Source: Amphiduros pacificus
Taxonomy: Eukaryota > Annelida > Polychaeta > Phyllodocida > Hesionidae
Length of the DNA stretch: 64,000 nucleotides
NCBI GenBank assembly: GCA_949316495.1
Contig: OX439001.1
Span: forward strand, 56,024,556 to 56,088,555
Direction of reading: 5' to 3'
Of the stretch, positions 40,060 through 52,728 are shown one piece after another. The notes below the pieces were generated by a model. It searched no databases. It worked only from the letters and a program-made list of their open reading frames with translations, and had not been told where the DNA came from. Numbering within the stretch: the stretch's first letter is position 1; every line of letters begins with the position of its first letter. Both the position numbers and the translations under genes were made by a program.

Positions 40060-42919
40060 CTGGTGTATATGGCATTTCTTGTGGCTGTCACCCACTGGGG
40101 CTGTGAGGCTACTCATGGCTGTTCGTGGCACCTTCTTCTCCAGTATTAAGTGTACATTACTGCGCTGTCAACAAGTCCCTCCATTCCATGCTTAACACCA
40201 TCCATCAATTTCAGTTTCCTAATCCTCTACATCACTGGCAAACCCAAGGAAAAAAAACCACACTCACAGCAAGTCATATTTCCATGGCCCGATATGGGCT
40301 CAAGCTATTCTCAGGCCCAAAGAGAGTGTGTGTTTAGTCATATTTTTTCGGCATTGAGCAATTTGTCGAGTTCATTATTTGGTGTAAATTTATTGGGATT
40401 GGCCAGTGATTCTGTTCAGGTATCCTGTCATCAGGCCCTATCAATGCAAGCCAACCCACAAAGGCTCGCCACTAAAAAGCACATGCAATATGCCTTTCCA
40501 TAATCATGGAATCTTGCGACATCAAACTCGATAATGATCCCCCCTTTCTGCATCCAGGTAGTAATGAATTTCAGCTGTGGCATGATTAATATGAAACAGG
40601 CTCAGCTCGGGCATAACACAACCAACTTTATGGGTTGCCATACATTATAGCAATGAATGTGCTAATTTATGGAGATGCAGCTAGTAAAGCATCTTTCTGA
40701 TTTGCCATATTGCATACTGATCCCATTTTCAAAATTTAAATTCGAGAACTGATGTGATTCTCAAATACCAGGTGTTTTTTATTCGTATTATTTGGAAAGC
40801 AGGCATTAGCACGATGTGGCCCACCATATTCTCTCATGTAAATTTATGGTTATATTCTGCATGATTGGTTTGATGAGGAGAAATAGATTTCTTTCCAACA
40901 TGGTAGCTGTTAAAAAGAGGAATTGGACAAAGTCCAAGGTGTAGCATCAGAGACTGGCATAATGGCAAAGATCCTGCTTCATTATGGGCCTGAGTCAAGG
41001 ATTGCACAGCCTCATTAGATGCTCAGCACTTGTGCCAAGTTACAAACTTTCTGTCCACCTGTCTTGAGTATGGCTGGTCAGCTGACCCCCATAAAGACTG
41101 CAGTGCCAACTTGGCACTGTCCATCACTATAAACTACAAACTAACACCTTAATATTAATATGTATTCCTTGGCACCTTGGTTTTTGTGCCATATTTTAGT
41201 GAGGACCTTTCTATTCTAATTCTCTCATCCAGCATCCAGGCTGAGAAAGACAAAGAAGGACGTCAGCATATAAAACATAGGGACGCCTCATTTCCCTTTT
41301 TCTTTCTTTGGATGTGCAGTATTTTATCATTTGTAACTGTCAAAACGTCTGAGAGGATTTCTATGAGGCACTCTGGACAATCAGACCTATTATATAAATG
41401 GCTCTTTAATTGATAAATGATTCATTCCAACAAGCCTCCATGAAAAACCTTCCGTCCAATATCAGAAATGAGTGCCTGTCTGCCTTGGCGTGGTTGTGAA
41501 GTCTCTGTCAAACTGCCGTCTGTTACCACTGCTGTCGGCTGCCATTGTTTTTTTCTCCACAGACAAGCATTATTTACATTGCTTCAATCTTTGTTGGTCC
41601 TCTCGCCAAACAATATAACTTACATTCAATCACATGAAAAGCCTACTTCATGGCAAATTCTGCCTCCCAATATATACACACATAGCAGTCAAACAATTTA
41701 TACATCCTAAAAAGCAATTTGTCTTTGAAAGCTTTTAAGAACAATTTTTCATTTGATAAATCGGTTTCCTAAAAACTGTGGTGGAGTTGGCGTTGCGGGC
41801 TGATTACGGTAGTGGTGGCGATGCCAGGAACCTTTGCTTGAGTGAGGTACTCGAGGCAGTGTGAAGAATCTGTCAAGTACCCCCGGCCCGGCCCAATACA
41901 TATTGCAATGTTTGCACTGGCCCGGCATAGAAAGCCTCCACTTATTTAGTGGCTCTCAGCCGCGATGCAGTGACATGTCTTCTCGCCATGTCTCCTACCA
42001 ATCAATGCCTTCCCTCTCCCACATCCAGCAAATTATTATCTTTGCATCTGTCTCCTGCAAGGCTTTCCTAGCCCCAAGACATCTGGGCTTGATCTAAATT
42101 AGAATTTCTAATCCGGGCACCCACTGCCTGGGCTCATTGCATTGTCAGACCTCGGTGACAACGTCATGTTATACCTTTCCTTATTGTCAACCTGCTTAGT
42201 TACAAGCACTTCATTTGATATTCAATAGTCTATATTTAGAAGAAATGATGCCTCTTTCCTTTGTGCAATTAACACAGCTTAGTAACTGATCGCCCAATAG
42301 CCTTATATCCAAAAAAAGGGTCATTGGACAAAGCAGCTGCGTGTGATTGGTAAAGCCTGGTGGTTTGGATGGCACTCTGAACTAGGCCATCGGCATCTTT
42401 ACCAGCTTCTCCATATAATAACCCATGGGATATTTCTGTAACACGTCACCCACATGAATCCAACAGTGAAATTGGACAGCACAGAAATGTGATATTTCAC
42501 ACACCAGAGATACCATTATACAGTCACCTCCTTGTCGGGAGTAATATTTCAATTATGGCTTTATTTGTGGCTGGCATTGCCCAATTATGGAATGTGGCAC
42601 CAGACTGTAATTTTTTTTCTAGTCAATTTTGTGATTTTGCTCATATCGATCAATGTTAATCAATATTCTGTGATTTTTTTGGAAGAATGGTGCATTTCTG
42701 GTATCCGGTCAAGTACTTTACAGATTTTAGGAGACTGCAAAAATTCAATGCATAGTATAATACAAATAGGCAAAAAAACCTGGTTTTAAATGCCATGGAG
42801 ATAAGGTTCCTCCACTTAGCTTATATATTTTCACTCTTATTTCACATTTCATGCTTCTCAAATATTGACAAATATTGACTTTGGCAAGCAACTACAGACT
42901 CACATGTGCGCACAAGAGC

Positions 42920-42931
42920 ACCATCTGGTGG
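42920..42931 (-). promoter_or_regulatory. CTCF-like motif, one mismatch, reverse orientation
   Basis: On the minus strand CCACCAGATGGT matches 11 of 12 CTCF core positions. It points toward the two forward sites at 15341 and 23183. Binding is inferred only. Confidence 0.3.
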
Positions 42932-44460
42932 GCAAACAAGCTGGCCCCGATCCAAGAGGTATTATTTAATATGAGCCCATAAATAAGTTACAAAAGGACA
43001 GTATCAAAGTAAGAGTAAAGGTTTAGTCCAAACAGATGTGTATGTCTAAGTGACACATTTATGTGTGTTGTATTGTGTGTTGGTGCTAGATGTGCCCTGT
43101 TCTATGTGCACTTGTGTTTTTGAGTGTCTCCCCTTCTCAGGCCAAACACTGTAGCACTAATGGCTGATAAGCATGTCATTAGAGCAATTTTCCTATTGTT
43201 ACCACAATTAGAAGCCCCCAAGCTTTACACAAGCACCAAAGGCATACAATATCAGCACATTATATCTATTTCTGCATTCTCAAGCAGACAGATTAATTTC
43301 TTGTCTTTTCACAACTCAGTTTCATAGCATTTTGATGTGGATACAGGAAATGTTTTGAAACATTCTTTTAAAGTTGATTGCGTCGAGACAATCTCGATCG
43401 ATTAATTTTGTTGTGTATTAAACAATAGAACATTTTAATTTGTTTAAAATGACTTGCACAATATTGCACAAATAAGATATAAATTATCAATCATTTAAGT
43501 ACCCAACACAAATCTTTTTTCTAAATAATGTTTGAAATGTACTGACATGGTTCATTACTAAATATGACATGATATATAGTCAATGGGGCTCATATGCAGG
43601 GTATGTATACATGTAGAGTGAGAACGTGCTTGCCAAGCAGTGTCCTTGGCACACACCTAACCTCTGGCTAATATACCTCCGCTGGTTTCTGCCACCAAAT
43701 CATTTGATGTGGTACTGCAGACAAAGGCCCCCATAGGTCGATGATAATTACAGGGCTGCTTCTAGGAACTGGCATCTTTGAGCCATGAGCCTGACCCCCC
43801 AATCCTGTCACTCCTCTTGGATTTGAGGCTATACATGTCTTGAGGCCAGCCTCTGATATAAGTCCCCCCTCATCTCGCGCTATGCCCGCATGAGAAGCCA
43901 CATCTTTGACTGTACCACAAGATGACAGGTCTTCTCCATTTGCTGGTTTCCTGCAGACGTCATGGCAAGACACATCAACTTATATTTCGATGGTCTTTGA
44001 TGACATCCCCGACGGCCAAATATGACTACAGAACCCAGATACAAAATCACATCTTCTCTCTGATTTCCTGCCGTCTGTGCTCCCAAAATGACACAGTTTA
44101 AGTCCTCCAGACTGCATATATAAAGAAGTCGATACTGAATCAGTGCTCGTAGGTGACCTTTACATTCATCCATCCTTCTAATATGCTGTATTACACTTAA
44201 TTAGGGACGTGGCAGTGTCAGCAGTGCAGGAACATGCTCACTTCCTACCTACCAAATGCATTAGTGGCATCGCAATTTTGACAGGGCCACGTTTTATCTT
44301 CATTTCCTTGTCATGATTGGGCAACGGCTACTCATCACCGCCACGTAATTCATGTGCTGTTCCCTAGACCATCAGTCAACTGCCAGAGTCGGTCATGTAA
44401 CCCGCCACATATTTGACCAGAATGTGGCCAGAAACACCCTAGAGCTCTGGTCTCAACTAC

Positions 44461-44483
44461 CTTAACCAGGGAGTGGTCAGACG
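44461..44483 (-). other. Candidate 23-nt frame-shifting microexon in Musashi intron
   Basis: The gene strand shows a very strong 3' splice site (ctctctcctcttttcctcag), then 23 nt, then a 5' site AAG/gtagtt. The last bases, TTAAG/gta, resemble the end of the 24-nt microexon. Because 23 is not a multiple of three, inclusion after FGK would shift the frame and reach a stop a few codons into the IEDAML exon, with or without the 24-nt microexon. If real it would be a poison exon lowering Musashi output. If not real it is a pseudo-exon with unusually good splice sites. Confidence 0.25.
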
Positions 44484-45661
44484 CTGAGGAAAAGAGAGGA
44501 GAGAGAATAAAAAATGTCTTGGTGTGGTGGAAGTGATGCACATTTAGAACCATGTCTGGTCATAAAGCAGGTGCCAGTGTCCTCCAAGCTGGTATCTCCT
44601 CTACTCGGCCAGAATAGCAAATCAAAACCAATCGCTTCCTTATCACGAGACCCCGACCTAATGAAGCGATCTATTTGTAAATCCCCTCTCCACAACTTCC
44701 GATGGCACTTGAAATATTTATCAATCAGGGACAGTAAATATACATGTCCTGTATTTGTGATATCATACTCTGACCCGATGCAGCCAGGTGCATGGCAAAA
44801 ACAGCTGGTGTTGTTGTTACAAACAAAAGATCTGCTTCAAACTCAAACCTATGTATCACACCACTCCAATAATATTACAGGACGAAGACTGAGCTCACTA
44901 TTGTGCCATTATGTGCGTGGCATCAACAATCATCACCCTCCTCTTCTACCACATTCTCAAATTGTCACTGAAATAGGGCTCATTTCCATAAATTTGGTTC
45001 GGGCACTATAATCTAGGGCAGAATGAGGTCATTTCCCCCACTAAATGCAGTGTTCTCCTGCCAGGATCAGTCCTGAATGAATCAATCCACCTCCTAACAA
45101 TGTCACAAGCAAGCACATGTTAAACACACCAATAGCATTGGGTGAATCAAAGTTCGAGTCACATCTTTAAAACTCAAAGGACAATTTGTGGACAATGCAT
45201 GTACAAGACCAGAATGATTTGATGTAAATGTCATAATAATGCTGACAATTCTTGAAACAGATTTATGACCTGGAATAATGGGCACATAGAGAGTGCTTTG
45301 ACATCGGGGTATGTTTTTAGATAATCAACAGAGACATTTGACATCCGTTCACACATAGGCGGGTCACATCATCATTTAGCAAAAATAACAAATGAAATTA
45401 TAAAACATTTATCCCTATTTTTGTTTCTACTTTTTGTTTCTCATGCATTCTCTTTTACAATATTGTTTCCTGCTTCATTGGGCCATATGATTCACAGGAG
45501 CACATTTGGGTGTGCTTGGATATTACTGGTGCAGTCCCAGTGGTATATAGCTAAGACACAGATTTAATCCAGTGCTCCTAATCCCTAGAGCTGTTCCTCT
45601 CCAGGGATTAATCTGTCACTTGTGGCGATGCTTCATCTGGCATCCAGGTGACAGCACCACA

Positions 45662-45673
45662 ACCCCCTGGTGC
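45662..45673 (-). promoter_or_regulatory. CTCF-like motif, two mismatches, reverse orientation
   Basis: On the minus strand GCACCAGGGGGT matches 10 of 12 CTCF core positions. It is the weakest of the four sites listed. Confidence 0.2.
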
Positions 45674-46211
45674 GGCAGTATATGTGCCACCAGTCACCTT
45701 GATACCACAGCACAAACTCAATATCCAATATGAGCATTATCTTGATTAGCTCACCAGCTCAGCACAGATCTCTTGTCTTTACTTCTCTAGACTGCAGCTA
45801 TGATATTGCATGAGAGGACTGGTGACCTCAGTTATTTTGCTGCCTGCCAAGTCTGAAGGCTGTGGAGCATGATAGTCTTTCTGCATGTGAACAATGCCAC
45901 TTTCAAATATTACATATTTATATATATTTATATACAAATTGGTTGTATGGAAACACATTCTCTGGTATGAAGCAGATAGCCACAGCAACATGCATTTGAA
46001 GCATTACTGTAAAGGTACACAAAATCTATGGAATGAAATTGAAATTCTCAGTACAAAATGTTTGACAGCATTTACACATGTCCGTAAAACTTGATATGAC
46101 CATACTGAGCAATTCATGTGGACATTGCTATTGAATGGCCCACACAGATGAGGGCTTGTGAGCTGCCAGGATCAATGCCATTCTCCTCTTTATCAATGCC
46201 TCCATGTCCTC

Positions 46212-46309
46212 TACACACTCCGGCAACCATGCCCTGTACACACTCCGGCAACCATGCCCTTACACACTCCAGCAACCATGCCCTGTACACACTCCAGCAA
46301 CCATGCCCT
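46212..46309. repeat. Minisatellite, 4 copies of a 24-25 bp unit
   Basis: Four tandem copies of tacacactccggcaaccatg plus ccct(g). Copies 1 and 2 carry cgg and copies 3 and 4 carry cag, and the final G alternates, as if a two-unit block was itself duplicated. It ends in a T run. Confidence 0.95.
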
Positions 46310-49300
46310 TTTTTTTCTTTTTTATTGAAAACCTGGCCACAAAAAAAACATGAGAAAATAATATATTAGATAGTGGACGAGCTCTCAATAAGCTTCAATG
46401 GGGAAGTGTGCTGTTTGCTGGATAAATCTCATCTACAATACATAGGTCCTTGTGGATATACGTTATGTATGGAGTAGAGAAACAGCACAGACACATCCTA
46501 TGATAAGGTTGCACCTGCAACCATCTAAACCATGCCATTGCCTGCATCAAAATTCCCATGTTATCTGGAAGGGAATAAATCACATCCACTGTGCAGTTTA
46601 TCTCATCTTATGCATGAGGGACACTGCGTGGTCCTCGGTGGCCCTTCCCGTGCAGCCCCAGCTGTATCAGGACAGGGCGTTCTGGGGATTGTGAAATTTC
46701 TCCAGACCACTGTCTCTCGGCCATTCTGCCACTGCTAACAATCCCGCATGATGATGCCATATTTAATAATTGAGAGAGCCATGATCAGTTCCTGTAGTCA
46801 TTATTCCCTGCCCAAATCTCTCCCCATTCAGCAGTAATATACACCCTTGTGTCTCGTAAAACAGAGTGCAACTGGCAGTCCTCAGAGAGAATTATATACT
46901 GGGATGGTGGGAGTGTTGGGCACATATTATGTTCATCCTTCATTTACCTGGTCGACCACTCCGTTTGCTTTATTCTCATCAGCTTGCTCGTCAATCCACT
47001 CTATTACACTCATCAAAGAGTGCCAATCAGGGCCTATCTGGCAGGGTGGACTGGGCTCGTTTATTGGCCTGCCTGTGACAGATGTATGTGTGTCCCCATG
47101 CTCTGCGCTGCATCGTGCACCTAATCAATCTACAAGGGGCTCTCTCTTCACCTCCAATGCCCTGTTTAATTACAGTGCCATCTCTGTGACAACACATACA
47201 GAATTGACCCTATTTGGTGCTACTCTCTCGCCTGTGTATGCATGATAAGCATAAGTATGGAGCACTGTCGAGTGCATGCGTATCATCCCGCTCTCCGCCA
47301 GTATCATGCAATACAGGGGCCAAGGCCCACAACATTCACACTCCAAGCACACGCGGGCAGCATGGCACTGCACCTGATTCTCACCGCCTCAATGGACCGC
47401 CAGATGGGACCTCCATGAAAGAGTAAAAAAAAAAGCCTTTAAAATGCTACTGGTCCCAGTTCAATATTTTCTTTGGCAACTTGAACCAAGGTAAACTAAG
47501 AAATGTTGGTTGAACACTAAATATCTTTGTGTCATCTCAGACATCCCCCATGGGCCACCATTCTCCAGCAACCAAAGCTCAACTACCCATTTATTATATA
47601 TAGTCCATGTACATTTATCAAAGCTATCAATGACATATACATATGCCCAATGTTTGGCCAAAGTTGAAGAATTCCAGACCTGTTCAGTACTTGCTTGTAA
47701 CAGCGAGCCTTAATAGTTGCTCCGTGATTTGGGACTATTTAGTACTATAACATTACACAGCAGACATCAATAATTTTCTTTCATATTATGTCACTGATAT
47801 TTGACATATTGATTTCTTCTATGAAAGCTAGCATCATCAAAAGTACAAAGGCTCTAGAGCTGGCTTGAAAGGAAGGCCCTTGTTAATTATTGCCCTACAC
47901 CTGTATCATAGGCTCCAATTGCCATCATTAATAAATTATATGACCTGAAAGGTGGGCTATTAACCTGAGGGCATAACATTATATCAGACCCGGCAGGACT
48001 TGTGTCAGGTCAGTCGCCATCTAGCATTTCTTCTGAGGCCAGCAAGAGATGAGTGACTTTGCAAGAACCAATGGCCACAGTCTAAAGATGCTCAATCACA
48101 CAACCCTGATTAGACAAAGATATAACCAGCACATGATCAAAGGCCAGGCAACACAAAGGTCGGCTTCCATGGCAACCACTCCGGCAAGGCTCTCTCTGCA
48201 GTGGATTGGGTGGCATGGCTGCTGTACTTCGGGGAGAGTTTTAGTGACTTGTGGCACCCAAGTCCTCCTTCCTCCCGCATGGCACTGCCTGTCTGCATTT
48301 GTACTATCTATCATGATTTTGATAGGAAACACAGCTCTGTTCATTACATCTGTGCACGATTTTACAAAATATTTATATTTCATCTGTGCAATATGATATC
48401 TTATCAAAGAAATATGGTCAAATCATAACAGTCTCATGTGGAAGCTATGAAGATCTGGAAAAGTAGTCATAATATCCCAAAGCCAAAAAATCCATGCTGC
48501 TGTGGTTTCTCACCCACAAGGTTTTTCACCTGTGTGGAGCCCCAAGGATTAATGATTATAAGGTGGTGGAAATTCGATTCTTGCCAGCGCTTGTCACACC
48601 TCCATAGCTATGTTTCCCTAGACATGCAAATAACAACTGCTGTATAAAAGCACTGCCAATAAGGACCTTATACACAGGAGACCTGCCACACATGCAAAAT
48701 TATACTGTATGCCAGCCACTAAATCACTCAATTACATCAGCAATTTCTCACAATACTTGGCGACGCCAACCTATTTTTCAAGGCCAGTTCTGTGCCATTG
48801 AAACTTTATCTGATACATCTGCAATTTTTCATGTCACTGACATTTTAAGAGTTTGCCATGTGTCTGTCATTGAGAGCTAGCGGTATTTGCTTTTCACCAA
48901 TCACAGTTGATGCTATTGTTCATTTCTCTCGTTGCTTTCTCTTCATCCAATGCTTTTTGTGTGGCTCACGATATCCCTAGGGAAGCCCCTGACCTAATTG
49001 TGGCATCTCTTTGATGCAGCCTGCTTCAGAGTTCTTGCCCTGCTAAATATACTGTTGTGGAGTGTAGTGACAGCAAGGATTAAAGGTGGTGCTCTTTGCT
49101 GTTAAATGTTGCTCAGAAATACTGACCAGTGCTGACGGTTCGGCACAGACAGACATTATACAGTTATAAGGCATCAATACCTCTACGACCAGCCACCCAT
49201 ACTATCACATCAAGAGAACTGCCAGGCACAGCCACAATACCCAGCCTGCACAGAATGAGGTAATGCTTGCAATGCAGCAGACATCAGGGTCAGCATGGAA

Positions 49301-50600
49301 TGGGGTACGGCAACCATGTGCACCTAAAACTCCTGTGGGGGCCAATTTCTGTCAGACCAATAGTCTAATGATTCTGACAAATTTACCCAAACAGAACAGT
49401 GGTGACTCGGCTAGGCCACAGCCTTCGAGGCCCTATTTTGTTACTCTTCCAAGCATGTTTCGTCTCCTAAATTAGCTAACACTCATCTGCACTGTGTACC
49501 CAAATATCACAAACAAATGACTGCAAATAGGACATAATATGGTGTGCACACATGTGCATGCTTTATTTGGGGCTGCTCACACCTAGAGGCGGCTCTGCAA
49601 TTGCTTCACTGCTATTTCTACAGCAAACACTGCATTCAACACTTCATGTATCAAATAATTTACGTTCAAAAAGCCCAGTCTCTCTCTGGCATGCCTTCAA
49701 TTGCTATATTTGGTTGGTCTCTTTGATAAGCCAGATACATTTTACTGCACATAGCTGATACCAGCTGATGTCTTTTCCATCATAATACTGTATGGTTAGC
49801 AGTCATAAATACCATGATGCGGTGTTTGAAATACATTGGTGGTTAGACTTGATGGTTTAAGCTGGCCATTATGTTGCCCCATACAGCCATCAAGCATAGA
49901 CAGCCCAGCATCCCGACCCTAATCCCTTGACCAATGGCTGCGACCATGTCATGGGCTGCCAGCATCCTACTGCGGACTGTGGCTAGCCCGAGACCCTTTA
50001 TCTCATTTGAGCCAGGGCCTATGCTTGCCCGCGGGCAGACAGACAGCAGTTCACTGCAGCCCTCACTCGGACACAGGTAAGCCTGCCCAATGGGCAATCT
50101 GTCTTGTGACCCCATCCTCTGGGGAGGTGCTACCGCCCTGTAATATTGTGTCAGGTGAGTTCAACCTCCCTGTGGTATGCCTGTATAATATACACCCCTG
50201 GCTCTAGTCTACCTGGTCTGTTGTTCCCTGCAATCAGAGTGGGCCTTGCCAGCAATGTATTGAACAGCAGTTGTGTGAGTTCTGCCATCAACGTTTCTGC
50301 ACACATGGCACACATGCAGGGTTTCGCGCACTCACAGGAAGTAGGTCAGTACATAAAGCAGTGCCGCGAGCACAAAGGCAGGCAATAACACTAGAACGGA
50401 CTGCATTCCAGCTTTACCCCAACCGTTGACCACTTCCTCACCACCAAATGCTTTGTTTGTGCCATTGATGTCACATCATTTTATAATTCAGACATGAAAG
50501 CCTGAGATGTACACATAACCTGCACTCTTTATTGCCAAACATTAATTATATCAACTAAAACTCAACTCATTGCACACCAAGGCTATAATCAGTCAGGGCC

Positions 50601-50604
<4 letters not shown>

Positions 50605-50645
<41 letters not shown>

Positions 50646-50657
50646 GTATATATATAG
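50605..50657. repeat. (CA)n-(TA)n microsatellite
   Basis: About 18 CA repeats run directly into a TATATGTATATATATA tract. The short open frames across it are artefacts. Confidence 0.97.
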
Positions 50658-51755
50658 ATGTATAATAGGGTGGATGGTATGTGTCTGGGACGCCTGATGT
50701 AACCTCATAGTACAGATCTCAGTGATGGCTCTTCCAAGCCGACCCATGCCATGTCGAAGCACATAGTAGGCAACCACAACCTTCAGTAAATCACAGCTCC
50801 ACACTAAGTCGCCAGTTTATCCATTGATCTGGGATGCCATATACAACGTTGTGCCTTTTGGGTCGAGGGAGGGTTGCGACTATACAGACATTGCTTCAAC
50901 AATGACCACCACGCTATCGCCACCTCTCATCTACGCTGGCCTATCTCCGCAGACCATCCTTCCGGCCTGGCTCCAGCATGTTCCATAGCAGCATGCGTTT
51001 ACCGTCCCCCCCACCCAACCTGCTTCAGGTGCATGCCTATATATGCAGCTTATTACCATGGACCTAAGACAGATCACCTTGGTCACAAAACTGGGCCATG
51101 ACCTTGTGTTCTGGGGTCACCGTCCACCATGGTATGTTCATCATTGGCATAGTGAACAGCACTGGCAGACAACCTGCAGTCTTCAACTCTGACCTCCAAG
51201 ATTACAATGCCAGGAGAGGGTCAGCGCCATCATTATATGGTTCCTGCGAAGATGCCCACGTACACAGCATAAACCACTGTATAATGTGACATCATCATCC
51301 GAGGCCCAATAATGCCCACAGAGACAGTACAGATAAACTGCGGCACCAGCAAAGCACGACTAGGTCCAGCTCAAATCGTCTGATGAACATGACCAATGTC
51401 TAAAAACGTGTGGTGTGCCCCAACTTACTGCAGCAATCATAAGCCAGAAGAACCTCCCTCTTGAGGTATGATATATTACAATATATAATGTGTGGTCCCA
51501 CTGCATAGGGCCACAAATAAATGTGTCACAAATGACTGGGGACTGTTATTGATGGGCTTCTATTTTTTATAGCAGCCTCCAGTATAGGTATGTCGCGGCG
51601 GCTTGGCCATTTCCTTCCCTTCTGCAGGGACCAGGAGCCTGCAGATAATGATACTGCAGGCACCGACCAACCAAAAGCAATACAGGTATCTTATAATTGG
51701 CTGCCCGACTACTGTGTTGTGTCGTAATGGACAACAATACCACAGCCTAAGTTTC

Positions 51756-51914
51756 ACTCCTTCTCTCCACAGTGGCCCCCCTTCCTTCTCTCCACAGTGG
51801 CCCCCCTTCCTTCTCTCTAGTGCCCCCTTCCTTCTCTATCCAGTGCCCCCCTTCCTTCTCTCCACAGTGGTCCCCCCTTCCTTCTCTCTACAGTGCCCCC
51901 CTTCTTTCCCTCAG
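51756..51914. repeat. Pyrimidine-rich minisatellite, about 6-7 copies of 21-26 bp
   Basis: Tandem copies of ccttctctccacagtggccc-like units. On the plus strand each unit looks like a pyrimidine tract followed by AG. On the Musashi gene strand the array reads as purine-rich gggaagg/agaagg, the kind of sequence that can act as a splicing enhancer or form triplex DNA. Confidence 0.95.
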
Positions 51915-52705
51915 AAAGGTAGCAGTATGCAGTGGCATTAGGCCCTTCAGACCATGTCTGTTTTTGCTTGCAAACATATAAATCTTACTATTTATTACAT
52001 TTCTTGTTCCATTCATTAATTTCCCCCAGCCAGATATTGCATCTGGTGACAAATTACACTCAGTGTTAAAAGGCAATTTAAAAACTGATGTCAAATGGGT
52101 ATGTACTTTGCAGAATGACACTGCAGCTGCTGAAGGTCAGAGCTGTAATCCTTAGTTAAACATGGGTAATGTAAAATAAAACAGGCAATGCCGACTGCAC
52201 AAGAAAGTAGTTGTGATGCCAACGGTGAAGTGAAGGACACAAATATAGATATGTAGTGATATTGATCTTTGCTGCTATGAATGTTGTAATTGGTCTCCTT
52301 ATCAGAGCTATGAGCAATGCTCAACTGCCTGCCATATATATGGCTTATGTGAACAAGCCAAGACTCCGGCACAGATATGATAAATGGCACAGGCAGTCTA
52401 TGGTCTAGAAATATGTCAGATTTCAACCTCGCTTCTCAAATTTATGGCAGTAGTGTACAAGCAAAATAGGATGCCAGGCTGATCATTATTCTGCTTCGGT
52501 TCATTTTGAGCATATTCTGAAAATCTCAAGTGGGAGGCTTTGAAGCTGCCTACAAGGGGTGCAGAGAATGCTGAAACATGCCCTGCTTGGCTGCAGGCAC
52601 CGCACTCATGTCACATCAAGGTCATGGTGCATGCAGGCTGCCTGCACCTAGGGGGAGCTCTTAGCATCACCACTTTATTGTCCTCCTGGGCCTGGCTGTC
52701 CATGG

Positions 52706-52728
52706 TCACACACACACACACACACACC
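52706..52728. repeat. (CA)n microsatellite
   Basis: About 11 perfect CA repeats. Confidence 0.97.

Noticed and set aside
41240-41270. Strong minus-strand acceptor (ccttctttgtctttctcag) in the 28-kb intron
   Set aside because: The required phase-0 frame stops after nine codons and no GT donor of usable strength lies within microexon range.
44514-45011. 165-codon plus-strand frame
   Set aside because: No recognisable family or conserved motif; low-information composition typical of a chance frame.
45150-45160. Word gttcgagtc resembling a tRNA T-loop
   Set aside because: No matching A box, acceptor stem or anticodon arm could be placed around it.
52643-52658. CTCF-like word GCACCTAGGGGGAG
   Set aside because: Aligned to the core motif it has shifted spacing and at least two mismatches before the AG, so it was left out of the site list.
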